DNA of 64,000 nt from an uncultured Bacteroidota bacterium (GTDB taxonomy: Bacteria; Bacteroidota; Bacteroidia; NS11-12g; UBA9320): contig CAKZLB010000045.1 of the NCBI GenBank assembly GCA_937124965.1, forward strand, positions 1-64,000, given 5' to 3'. Below, one piece after another: positions 8,893 through 16,417 of the stretch; the first letter of the stretch is position 1; each line of letters opens with the position of its first letter. A program made the translations under genes and the position numbers. Below the pieces are notes generated by a model that was given only the letters and a program-made list of their open reading frames with translations, was not told the origin of the DNA and made no database searches.

Positions 8893-9831
8893 ATGCTCAA
8901 CAGAAGACTCATTCGAATCAAAGTTTTTCAAGCACTTTACGCGTATTTGCAAGACGAAACGCCAAGCTTGAACAAAGCAAAATCGTATTTGCAAAATTCG
9001 GTTGCTGGAATAGAAAGAAACTTTTTTACCGTGCTTCTTTTTCCAATTGAATTGACACATTTCATCAGAACTCAATTAAATCCTTCGGAAAACAAATATC
9101 TTCCATCGGATGTGGATTTGAGGGTTTATAAAAACCTCAGTTTTGAAGGTATTTATGATCAAATGGTTCAGCATGATGAGGTTCGAAGATATCTTGAGAA
9201 GCCCGCTCATAGATGGCAGGATCACCCAGAAACATTGAGATCCATTTACAAGGACTTGACCAAAGCCGAAATGTTACAAGATTATTTGTCAAAAGACAAC
9301 CCGTCTGTTGCAGAACAGCAAAAGGCTTTTATTCAGTTGTACAAGTACATTGTCGACGAGTCTGAAGAGTTTTCTCAAGAAATGGAGGAAATTAATATGC
9401 TGTGGGAGGATGAGCAAATTCCGGTGAGAAATGCTTCTCAGCAATTCATGAAGAGTATTTACTCTGGTAAGCCTATAAAAGGTTCAAAGAATCAATCTGA
9501 AGAGACGGACTGGGAGTTTGCTGAAGAGTTACTCGAAAAAACCGTACGTCACTATAAAGACAATGTCGAGTTAGTGGCTAAAAGTGCACCCAAATGGGAT
9601 AAAGAGCGAATAGCGAAAACGGATATGGTGCTTATGACAATGGCACTTACTGAGTTAACAGAGTTTCCATATATTCCAATAAAGGTAAGTTTAAACGAGT
9701 ACCTAGAATTGGCAAAAGATTATAGTACGCCTCAAAGTAGCAAGTTTATTAATGGTGTTTTAGATAAATTGGTAAAGCAGCTACAAGCCCAAAACAAATT
9801 GGTAAAAAAAGGAAGAGGAATGGTGGGTTAA
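8893..9831 (+). CDS. nusB: Transcription antitermination factor NusB, long form
   Basis: A 312-residue NusB. The conserved all-helical NusB domain sits at the C-terminus (about 195-305), with WDKERIAKTDMVLMTMALTE and the closing STPQSSKFINGVLDKLVKQL. Bacteroidota NusB proteins carry a long N-terminal region like this one, opening LNRRLIRIKVFQALYAYLQD, whereas the E. coli protein is about 140 residues. It pairs with S10/NusE in antitermination on rRNA operons. It heads nusB/DUF1573/yajC/coaE, an order common in this phylum; the YbbR-like gene often seen before coaE is missing here. Confidence 0.93.
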   Translation: MLNRRLIRIKVFQALYAYLQDETPSLNKAKSYLQNSVAGIERNFFTVLLFPIELTHFIRTQLNPSENKYLPSDVDLRVYKNLSFEGIYDQMVQHDEVRRYLEKPAHRWQDHPETLRSIYKDLTKAEMLQDYLSKDNPSVAEQQKAFIQLYKYIVDESEEFSQEMEEINMLWEDEQIPVRNASQQFMKSIYSGKPIKGSKNQSEETDWEFAEELLEKTVRHYKDNVELVAKSAPKWDKERIAKTDMVLMTMALTELTEFPYIPIKVSLNEYLELAKDYSTPQSSKFINGVLDKLVKQLQAQNKLVKKGRGMVG

Positions 9832-9844
9832 GGCCTAAAAATTC

Positions 9845-9852
9845 TAATTTTG
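9845..9852 (+). promoter_or_regulatory. Bacteroidota -7 element for the DUF1573 gene
   Basis: TAATTTTG, an exact TAnnTTTG match, 36 bases before the chosen DUF1573 start (ATG 9889). It lies in the longest gap of the nusB block, so it may drive DUF1573/yajC/coaE separately from nusB. Confidence 0.4.
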
Positions 9853-9888
9853 CCTGATTTATTTAATGGTTTAATAAAGTACAAAAAC

Positions 9889-10356
9889 ATGAAAAACGTA
9901 TCTATTTTAACTTTAATTGGAATCGTACTATTTTCCTTAGCTAGTTGCGCTGATTCTGCTAATTCTAGTGGGAGTGATGTAGACGGTAGTGTTGCAGATA
10001 ACAACAAAACTGCAAGCAATCCTGGTGCACAAAATCCAGAACCAAAGTTTGAGTTTGACGCGATGGAATGGGATTTTGGTAAAATCAATGAAGGTGAAGA
10101 AGTTAAACATACCTACAAATTTACCAATGTTGGAAATGAAGATTTAGTCATTAGAAACTGTCGTGCAACGTGTGGTTGCACCATACCTTTTTGGGAAAAA
10201 AGACCGATTGCTCCTGGTGAGTCAAGTGAGATTGAGGTTAAGTTTAATAGTACCAACAAACCTGGTAATCAGGTTAAGAATGTTACGATTACCGCAAATA
10301 CCAACCCACCTGAAACAATATTAACATTTAAAGCACAAGTGCTTAAAAACGAATAG
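9889..10356 (+). CDS. DUF1573 lipoprotein
   Basis: A 155-residue protein. I start at ATG 9889 (MKNVSILTLIGIVLF), not at the upstream TTG 9850, because it places the signal peptide at the N-terminus, followed by lipobox LASC. After a Ser/Asn-rich linker the DUF1573 domain (about 55-155) is an Ig-like beta-sandwich: WDFGKINEGEEVKHTYKFTN, then VIRNCRATCGCTIPFWEKRP and ITANTNPPETILTFKA. The family resembles ASPM/SPD-2/Hydin-type domains; its function is unknown. The two cysteines in CRATCGC are conserved in many members. It lies between nusB and yajC, its usual place in Bacteroidota. Confidence 0.9.
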   Translation: MKNVSILTLIGIVLFSLASCADSANSSGSDVDGSVADNNKTASNPGAQNPEPKFEFDAMEWDFGKINEGEEVKHTYKFTNVGNEDLVIRNCRATCGCTIPFWEKRPIAPGESSEIEVKFNSTNKPGNQVKNVTITANTNPPETILTFKAQVLKNE

Positions 10357-10371
10357 TAGTAACGAAAAAAT

Positions 10372-10695
10372 ATGGATTTAGTAATTCTTCAAGACGCGGC
10401 AGCAGGCGGCGGAAATGGCATGTTAATTATGTTGGGGGCAATGTTTATTGTCATGTATTTCTTCATGATTCGCCCTCAAATGAAAAAAAATAAAGCTCAA
10501 ATGGCTTACAAGGAATCCATCAAAAAAGGTGACAAAATTGTTACTACAGGTGGTATTCATGGTAAAATATCTGAAGTAAGAGACACCACTTTTATTATCG
10601 ACACAGAAGGCGGAGGGAAACTTCGTATTGAAAAATCTTCAGTCTCAATGGAAGCTACTCAAGCTCTTAACGGCGAAACACCTGCAAAGAAGTAA
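10372..10695 (+). CDS. yajC: Preprotein translocase accessory subunit YajC
   Basis: A 107-residue inner-membrane protein with one N-terminal transmembrane helix (LIMLGAMFIVMYFFMI) followed by the diagnostic RPQMKKNK and a small soluble domain (KKGDKIVTTGGIHGKISEV). YajC associates with SecDF and the SecYEG translocon. SecDF is not in this window. The start is an ATG 15 bases after DUF1573, and two bases separate its stop from coaE. Confidence 0.95.
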   Translation: MDLVILQDAAAGGGNGMLIMLGAMFIVMYFFMIRPQMKKNKAQMAYKESIKKGDKIVTTGGIHGKISEVRDTTFIIDTEGGGKLRIEKSSVSMEATQALNGETPAKK

Positions 10696-10697
10696 GT

Positions 10698-11324
10698 TTG
10701 GGAAAGCATCTAAAAATAGGGGTCACTGGCGGAATAGGTTCTGGTAAATCTACGGTTTGTAGAATTTTCGAACATCTTGGAGCTCCTATTTATAATGCTG
10801 ATAACCGGGCAAAACAATTAATGTCCGAAAACGAAGATCTTAAAAAGAAACTTCGATTAGCATTTGGTTGGGATGTCTACGATAAAAACGATGAACTTGA
10901 TAGAGAGTACTTATCGAAAATCGTTTTTAACAACCCACCGCAATTACGTATATTAAATCAAATTGTGCATCCAGCCGTTTTTGAAGATTATGCTTCATGG
11001 GTTCAAAAACAATGCAAGGACAACCATCCTTACTCCGTAAAAGAAGCAGCATTGTTGGTTGAGGCTGAAAGCTATAAAGAGCTTGATAAATTAATTGTTG
11101 TTACTTCACCAATCGATATTCGTTTGGAAAGAATAACCAAACGCGATGGCATTCGACGGGAAGAGGTTTTAAAACGTATTGAGAATCAGTTAAGTGATAA
11201 AGATCGCTTAGTTCACGCTGATTATGTTATAAAAAATGCTACCAATTTTTCCCTCATCGAGCAGGTACTTGAGCTACATAAAACCTTCATTTCTGAATTA
11301 GGGTTTACCGCTGAAACGTGTTGA
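10698..11324 (+). CDS. coaE: Dephospho-CoA kinase
   Basis: A 208-residue kinase that phosphorylates the 3'-hydroxyl of dephospho-CoA, the last step of CoA synthesis. The P-loop GVTGGIGSGKST is at about 8-19; DNRAKQLM and the lid segment RITKRDGIRREEVLKRI are typical. The start is TTG at 10698, two bases after the yajC stop, and no ATG precedes the P-loop, so a non-AUG start coupled to yajC is likely. The stop TGA (11322-11324) is one base before the next ATG. Confidence 0.93.
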   Translation: MGKHLKIGVTGGIGSGKSTVCRIFEHLGAPIYNADNRAKQLMSENEDLKKKLRLAFGWDVYDKNDELDREYLSKIVFNNPPQLRILNQIVHPAVFEDYASWVQKQCKDNHPYSVKEAALLVEAESYKELDKLIVVTSPIDIRLERITKRDGIRREEVLKRIENQLSDKDRLVHADYVIKNATNFSLIEQVLELHKTFISELGFTAETC

Positions 11325-11325
11325 T

Positions 11326-11838
11326 ATGAAAGACTTGAAAGAAACTCTTATACTAACGCATTCTGAGATTCATCAGAAAATTACGCGAATGGCTTGGCAG
11401 ATTCTCGAAAACAACTACGATGCTAATCGTATTGTTTTGATTGGTGTTGAGAAAAAAGGAAGTTTGGTTGCCGAGCTAATTTATAATGTATTGACTACGA
11501 TCACAGAGGTGTCAATCTCTATTGGTAGTGTATTTGTCGATAAGGAAAATCCAACACTAGAAAGTATAAAGCTGTCGTCAATTGATGAACTCATTGATGT
11601 AAATGTGGTGTTGATAGATGACGTATTAAATAGCGGTAAAACCTTGATGTATGCGACTTTACCAATACTTGCACAAGGCCCCAGAAAGCTACAAACTGCT
11701 ATATTAGCAAATAGAGACCATACTCGATTTCCAATCAAGGCTGATTTTGTAGGCATATCTTTGGCAACTACTCTTCAAGAGCATATTCAATTTACAAAAG
11801 ACAAATCATCTGGAGAGATGAGCGTTCATCTAATCTAG
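11326..11838 (+). CDS. Phosphoribosyltransferase family protein (PyrR-like)
   Basis: A 170-residue type I phosphoribosyltransferase. The PRPP loop is VVLIDDVLNSGKTL near residue 100, and VLIGVEKKGSLVAELI is the usual first strand-loop. Size and layout are closest to PyrR, the bifunctional uracil phosphoribosyltransferase and attenuator, but no pyrimidine gene or attenuator is nearby, so I leave the specificity open. Last gene of the nusB block. Its TAG overlaps the PorE-like stop on the other strand in the palindrome CTAG (11835-11838). Confidence 0.82.
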   Translation: MKDLKETLILTHSEIHQKITRMAWQILENNYDANRIVLIGVEKKGSLVAELIYNVLTTITEVSISIGSVFVDKENPTLESIKLSSIDELIDVNVVLIDDVLNSGKTLMYATLPILAQGPRKLQTAILANRDHTRFPIKADFVGISLATTLQEHIQFTKDKSSGEMSVHLI

Positions 11839-13760
11839 TTTCCTGTAATTTTTATTTCTGTTCTTCTATTTTGACTTCTACCCTCAGGGGTGTCGTTGGT
11901 CGCAACAGGCTGACTGCTTCCATATCCTTTATACGTCAATCGTGAAGCGTTAATTCCCTTACTGATTAGGTACGTTTGAACCGCCTTTGCTCTATCATTA
12001 GATAGCTGTGAGTTTCGTGATTCAGAACCTGTATTGTCTGTATGCCCACCAATTTCAATATGTAGTGAGGCATTTCTGGTGAGGTACTCTACCAATTGAT
12101 CTAGTTCTACATAAGATTCTGGCTTTAGATCGGATTTGTCGACCTCAAATAGTACATTCTTCATGACCATTTTAACATTTTTTTGAATTGGTTCAAGTTC
12201 AATTACCAACTCATAAGGCTTGTCTAAACTACTTTCAGACAATGAAAAATTCTCTGAATGGTAGGCATATCCCTTTGCACCAGCCTTAAACGCATAATCA
12301 CTATTCGCAGGCAAGTTTAAAATGAATTTGCCTGTTTGGGCATCGGAGTAAGTTGTTGTCACTTTATCACCCGTAGCTAAACTAAATAAGTCAATGTCTG
12401 CTTTCAGTTTCTTACCTGTAAGCTTATCTTTAACGATACCAATTACATAACTTGTTTTTTGAGGACGAGCGCCTTCGTATAAATCGATAGAGTATATATC
12501 CATTCCTCCGTAATTAGGTTCTAAACCTGTACTAGAAAAGTAAGCTTTATCACCTTTTCGATTTACTATAAAGTTCCATTCATCTCCACTGGTGTTGATT
12601 GGGTATCCTAAATTCATTGGCTTGCCCCATTTTCCGTTAAACAAACGTGTTAAATAGATATCAGACTTCCCCATTCCTGTAAGTCCTTCGGAAGTGAAGT
12701 ATAGTGTTGTACCATCATTATGAATAAACGGAAACTGCTCGTCTCCTGCAGTATTAATTTCGGGTCCTAAGTTTATCGGATTACTCCATTCATTATTTCG
12801 TTTTTTGCAATACCAGATATCTGTTCCCCCAAAACCACCTGGTCTGTTGCTGGCAAAAAACAGCGTGAAGCCGTCTGCAGAAATACTAGGCTGACTTTCC
12901 CATTCTCGTGAGTTCACAGGCTGACCAAGATTCGTCGGTTTAGTCCATTCGTTACCTTCTCTGGTTGTTAACCAAATGTCGCATCGTCCAACTCCGCCTT
13001 CTCGACCGCAGGCTGTAAAGAAAAGATATTTTCCATCTGGAGAAGCGCTAAAAGCACCTTCGTTTTCTCGCGTGTTTACCGGACTTCCAAGGTTTTTTGA
13101 AGATGACCATTTCCATTCTCCGTCTTGTTCAGCCAAATCACTATAAAACAAATCTTCATTTTGCTCATATATGTTTAGACTAGCATCACGTCTGGTGAAA
13201 TACAACGTATTTTCTTCGATATTCAATCCAGGGAAATATTCTTCCTGTTCTGTATTGACATCTTTTCCAAGATTTTTTGGATCAAACGGCACTGGGTTGT
13301 TGAATGCCTCACGGGCAAATTCTGCACTTCTAATATTTTTTTGAACTTCCGCTCGTTTATCCCCAACGCCAACTATTGGAAGGAGTCGGTTAAGGATTCG
13401 AAGGCAGTCGTCGTATTCATTTAAATCAAAATGAATCTGGCTTAAGTCTGTTAATGCATAAACATGGTCAGGATTGATTGCTAAAATTTGTTGAAAGCTT
13501 GTTTTTGCTTCTTCCAACCTTCCAAGACCACGCAGAATATTACCTTTTAGATCATATGCTTCAATGTATTGTGGGTCTTTAGCAAGTGCTTTGTCAAGCA
13601 ATTCAAGAGCTTTTTCATCTTCAAGCAAGTTGTGCATTTTTAATGCTTCGCCAAAGAGCATGTAGGCTTTTTTATTTTCAGTACCTCGAGGGATAACATT
13701 TTTGCTCCCGCCACAGGCAGACAATACAACCATGCAAATCAGAATAATTTTGGTTCTCAT
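11835..13760 (-). CDS. PorE-like lipoprotein: TPR, PD40 propeller, CRD, OmpA
   Basis: A 641-residue outer-membrane lipoprotein. Order: lipobox LSAC with Cys16; TPR repeats (about 30-160, EKALELLDKALAKDPQYIEAYD and similar); a PD40 beta-propeller (about 195-425) with repeats such as YLFFTACGREGGVGRCDIW, LFFASNRPGGFGGTDIWY and LYFTSEGLTGMGKSDIYL; a carboxypeptidase-regulatory fold (about 430-510); and an OmpA peptidoglycan-binding domain (about 520-641, IEIGGHTDNTGSESRNSQLS and DRAKAVQTYLISKGI). This is the domain set of PorE, which links the T9SS to the wall in Porphyromonas. Whether it is the true orthologue or one of several paralogues cannot be settled here. It is third in a run with DUF3127 and a phosphoesterase. 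Confidence 0.82.
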   Translation of the reverse strand: MRTKIILICMVVLSACGGSKNVIPRGTENKKAYMLFGEALKMHNLLEDEKALELLDKALAKDPQYIEAYDLKGNILRGLGRLEEAKTSFQQILAINPDHVYALTDLSQIHFDLNEYDDCLRILNRLLPIVGVGDKRAEVQKNIRSAEFAREAFNNPVPFDPKNLGKDVNTEQEEYFPGLNIEENTLYFTRRDASLNIYEQNEDLFYSDLAEQDGEWKWSSSKNLGSPVNTRENEGAFSASPDGKYLFFTACGREGGVGRCDIWLTTREGNEWTKPTNLGQPVNSREWESQPSISADGFTLFFASNRPGGFGGTDIWYCKKRNNEWSNPINLGPEINTAGDEQFPFIHNDGTTLYFTSEGLTGMGKSDIYLTRLFNGKWGKPMNLGYPINTSGDEWNFIVNRKGDKAYFSSTGLEPNYGGMDIYSIDLYEGARPQKTSYVIGIVKDKLTGKKLKADIDLFSLATGDKVTTTYSDAQTGKFILNLPANSDYAFKAGAKGYAYHSENFSLSESSLDKPYELVIELEPIQKNVKMVMKNVLFEVDKSDLKPESYVELDQLVEYLTRNASLHIEIGGHTDNTGSESRNSQLSNDRAKAVQTYLISKGINASRLTYKGYGSSQPVATNDTPEGRSQNRRTEIKITGN

Positions 13761-13781
13761 AATATCTATACTAAAGTAACC

Positions 13782-14276
13782 CTATTTTTTAAGTTCTATT
13801 ATTTTGGCGTTCTCAATTTTTCCATTATTCAGTTCAATAGAGACCATTGTACGAACTTTATGAAACCCATAGATACCGGCAGCACCTGGGTTAACATGAA
13901 GATGTTTGAGTTGTTGGTCGTAAACTACTTTGAGAATATGAGAATGCCCTGTTATGACAAGGTTTGGTTTCTCCTTGATGATTCGTTCTTTGAAGTCTGG
14001 TTTATACCTTTTAGGGTAGCCACCAATATGGGTCACTAGAACTTTTACATTTTCGACTGTGAAACACCGGCCTTTGGGGTTTTCTGATCGGATATCCTGT
14101 CCGTCAATATTTCCATAAACACCACGTAGATTCTCGTTAATCGAAAATAGTTCGTCATATATTTTTACATCACCCCAATCGCCTCCATGCCATACTTCAT
14201 CGTGCGATTTAGCATACTTCCGAATGGCATCATCAATAAATGAATGTGTATCAGATAGAATGAGAATCTTCTTCAT
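13782..14276 (-). CDS. YfcE/MJ0936-type metallophosphoesterase
   Basis: A 164-residue calcineurin-like phosphoesterase. Metal-binding motifs appear in order: ILSDTHSF (Asp, His), VWHGGDWGD (Asp), GVYGNIDG (Asn), VTHIGGYP (His), and ITGHSHILK (His pair), followed by LHVNPGAAG, typical of the YfcE/MJ0936 group. These enzymes hydrolyse phosphodiesters with a two-metal centre; the substrate is not known. It is 13 bases after DUF3127 and 21 before the PorE-like gene. Confidence 0.92.
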   Translation of the reverse strand: MKKILILSDTHSFIDDAIRKYAKSHDEVWHGGDWGDVKIYDELFSINENLRGVYGNIDGQDIRSENPKGRCFTVENVKVLVTHIGGYPKRYKPDFKERIIKEKPNLVITGHSHILKVVYDQQLKHLHVNPGAAGIYGFHKVRTMVSIELNNGKIENAKIIELKK

Positions 14277-14289
14277 TCTAAAAGATTAC

Positions 14290-14673
14290 TTAGAAAGGAA
14301 GGTCTCCTTCAGTTTCGTCCGAGGTAAATACTTGATCTGTTGGAGCATCGTCATTGATACTGTTAAAAGAACCAGTGTTTGTATTGTCAGCAGGTGGATT
14401 AGAAAGAGTTTCAATTTTCCATGCTTTTATATCAGTGTACCATCGTTCATTGTATTCTCGAGATTCGATATTGATCGCAACTTTCACCGCTGTACCTGGA
14501 TTTAATTGTTGTATTTCATCTACTTTTTCACCCCAACAAGTGATTGCAATTTTCTTTGGATATTGCTCGTTTGTTTCAATGATCATGTCTTGTTTTTTCC
14601 AAGGTCCACGCTGACTTTGACCGCTTTGCTCTGGTAATAATTTTATGACTTGACCGCTAACTTCTATGCTCAT
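14290..14673 (-). CDS. DUF3127 family protein
   Basis: A 127-residue cytoplasmic protein with the DUF3127 fold, a small beta-barrel that looks OB-like: IEVSGQVIKLLPEQSGQS, then KKQDMIIETNEQYPKKIAI and WYTDIKAWKIE. The C-terminal tail is disordered and acidic (VFTSDETEGDLPF), much like the tails of single-stranded DNA-binding proteins that recruit partners. Function is unknown; nucleic-acid binding is an inference from fold and tail. First gene of the phosphoesterase/PorE-like run. Confidence 0.87.
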   Translation of the reverse strand: MSIEVSGQVIKLLPEQSGQSQRGPWKKQDMIIETNEQYPKKIAITCWGEKVDEIQQLNPGTAVKVAINIESREYNERWYTDIKAWKIETLSNPPADNTNTGSFNSINDDAPTDQVFTSDETEGDLPF

Positions 14674-14750
14674 TTCTTTTTTGCTTCGAAATTAAGAACA
14701 TTATATGGGAATTGCCTGAACGAAGGGAGGAAGTTCTTAACGTTTGGTGG

Positions 14751-14799
14751 ATAGATAATAGTGAATAGATGAGAGTGAATAGTGAATAGATAATAGCGG
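14751..14799. repeat. 7-bp tandem repeat array, consensus ATAGTGA/ATAGATA
   Basis: Seven consecutive heptamers in register: ATAGATA, ATAGTGA, ATAGATG, AGAGTGA, ATAGTGA, ATAGATA, ATAGCGG. They lie in the 242-base divergent gap between the DUF3127 and SRPBCC genes. Degenerate traces of the same period continue downstream. Two related arrays occur at 54365-54406 and 55273-55349. Confidence 0.75.
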
Positions 14800-14819
14800 A
14801 AGTGAAAATTAATAGTTGA

Positions 14820-14852
14820 TTGCGAATAACTATAGATCCTTGACTAGATTTG
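14820..14852 (+). promoter_or_regulatory. Promoter for the SRPBCC gene
   Basis: TTG at 14820-14822, a 22-base spacer, then TAGATTTG at 14845-14852, matching the Bacteroidota pattern TTG-N(17-23)-TAnnTTTG. The leader to the ATG at 14916 would be about 60 bases. It follows directly after the heptamer array. Confidence 0.45.
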
Positions 14853-14915
14853 AAATGTGTGATAGTGTTTTTAAAAACTTAAATCAAAAGAAGACTTGAA
14901 GAATAGATCCGTTAT

Positions 14916-15875
14916 ATGAAAATAAAGTTTGTGAACGTCTTTAAAGTAATAGCAATACCGACGATTTACGCATTGCTTTTGCGTTTTGTTTTTGGCGAGT
15001 CAACATGGAGTGGTGTTTTTAATATGATGTCAAAGACGTTTCTTTTTCTTTTACCATCAATTGTGGGAGCGCTTACTGTGTATTTTTCTAGCGATGAAAA
15101 AGCTAAAAGAGGGAATTATCAAATTTTTGCACCCTGGGTACCAATATTTATATTTTTTATAATAACCCTTGTATTTGCAATTGAAGGTTGGCCATGTTTG
15201 GTAATGATCTTACCTATTTTCCTTATTGCAGCTTCAATTGGTGGTTTGTTTGGAGGTTACTTTAAAAAGAAAAAGCGAGACAATAAGGTCTATGTCTCAG
15301 TCATAGTTCTATTGCCATTGTTGGTCTCACCCATTGAAAACTATATCGGTGCAAACACTAAACCCTATGAGGCTTATACGTTTATCGATATTAATGCACC
15401 TGCAGAAAAAATATGGTCCAATGTTACACGAGTTACGGAGATCAGTATGGAGGAAGACAAAGGTTTGTTGACTAATTTATTGCACTTTCCTCGACCAGTA
15501 AAAGCAGAATTGAACTATGAAGGGGTTGGGGCCTATCGAGAAGCAATATTTACAAATGGTCTCGTTTTTCACGAAACAGTTACTGAGTATATTGACCAAG
15601 AAAAAATGTCTTTCACTATCAAAGCTCTTCCTCATGAAATTCCCTTAACAACTATGGACGAACACTTAGTGGTAGGAGGAAAATATTTTGATGTTTTAAA
15701 CGGTACGTATAAATTGGAAAGAATAGATAGTAATACGCATCGACTGCACTTATGGAGTAATTTTAAGCTTACAACAACCTTTAATTTTTATGCAAGTTGG
15801 TGGGCAAAAAACTTAATGAAGGACATTCAGAATAATATCTTACAAATACAAAAGGTACGTGCTGAAAATGAGTAA
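14916..15875 (+). CDS. Membrane protein with C-terminal SRPBCC domain
   Basis: A 319-residue protein. The first half has about five hydrophobic helices (for example FKVIAIPTIYALLLRFVF, TFLFLLPSIVGALTVYF, WVPIFIFFIITLVFAI, LVMILPIFLIAASIGGLF and VYVSVIVLLPLLV). From about residue 150 a soluble SRPBCC (START/polyketide-cyclase-like) domain follows, opening FIDINAPAEKIWSNVTRV and ending with a long helix. SRPBCC folds bind hydrophobic ligands in a deep pocket. The combination suggests a membrane-tethered lipid or small-molecule binder, but no ligand can be named. Its stop overlaps the start of the next gene, so the two are probably coupled. Confidence 0.75.
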   Translation: MKIKFVNVFKVIAIPTIYALLLRFVFGESTWSGVFNMMSKTFLFLLPSIVGALTVYFSSDEKAKRGNYQIFAPWVPIFIFFIITLVFAIEGWPCLVMILPIFLIAASIGGLFGGYFKKKKRDNKVYVSVIVLLPLLVSPIENYIGANTKPYEAYTFIDINAPAEKIWSNVTRVTEISMEEDKGLLTNLLHFPRPVKAELNYEGVGAYREAIFTNGLVFHETVTEYIDQEKMSFTIKALPHEIPLTTMDEHLVVGGKYFDVLNGTYKLERIDSNTHRLHLWSNFKLTTTFNFYASWWAKNLMKDIQNNILQIQKVRAENE

Positions 15876-16314
15876 AAGTAAAACTATTGAGGAAGGTAAG
15901 TTAGTTGTTTCACTTTTGTCATTAGTACAATTCTGCCAACGAAAAGCTGAAATTGATTCAGGAAGTGCTTTTATTGACTTTTATGAGAAGGTTTGTGAAG
16001 CGATAAACAACTACGCAAGGCAAAAACCGAGTCGTTATTTTGCTGAGAAGTTTCTTGAAATGCCAAAGCTTACCATCGATGAGATTGATACTATGTTAGC
16101 ACTTGAAAATAGATCAAATCAAAATTACGGTTCTGATGTTGGGGGGCTAGCTATGTTAATCGTCTCTTTATTAACTTTAGTTGGATTGATTAAGGATAAA
16201 GCCAAATACAGCACAGAAGACAAGTTGAATGACATAGTAGCGATAACAAACAACCTTTTATACGTACTTCAACATCCTGGGTTTGAGGAGTTGTACTACC
16301 ATCGGAAGCAATGA
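15868..16314 (+). CDS. Small unknown protein coupled to the SRPBCC gene
   Basis: A 148-residue protein I do not recognise. I start at ATG 15868, which overlaps the SRPBCC stop in ATGAGTAA; GTG 15859 is a possible alternative. It is mostly helical, with one hydrophobic stretch near residues 90-107 (GLAMLIVSLLTLVGLI) that could be a membrane or packing helix, a Lys-rich section, and a C-terminus FEELYYHRKQ. The close overlap suggests it works with the SRPBCC membrane protein. Confidence 0.6.
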   Translation: MSKSKTIEEGKLVVSLLSLVQFCQRKAEIDSGSAFIDFYEKVCEAINNYARQKPSRYFAEKFLEMPKLTIDEIDTMLALENRSNQNYGSDVGGLAMLIVSLLTLVGLIKDKAKYSTEDKLNDIVAITNNLLYVLQHPGFEELYYHRKQ

Positions 16315-16406
16315 AGTAACAGCTTCAATGGGTTGTTTTGCTCTTAGTTAAAACGTCCATATTAATCACCTATCGATTTCGTAAAAAACCATTCCTACTG
16401 TTATCG

Positions 16407-16414
16407 TATCTTTG
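16407..16414 (+). promoter_or_regulatory. Bacteroidota -7 element at the BNR gene start
   Basis: TATCTTTG, an exact TAnnTTTG match, ending three bases before the GTG I chose as start (16418). If used, the transcript would start at or very near the initiation codon. Confidence 0.4.
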
Positions 16415-16417
16415 AAT

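Noticed and set aside
14751-14799. CRISPR array or VNTR-type coding repeat
   Set aside because: Units are 7 bp with no spacers, and no open frame crosses the array; it does not fit CRISPR repeats of 23-47 bp.
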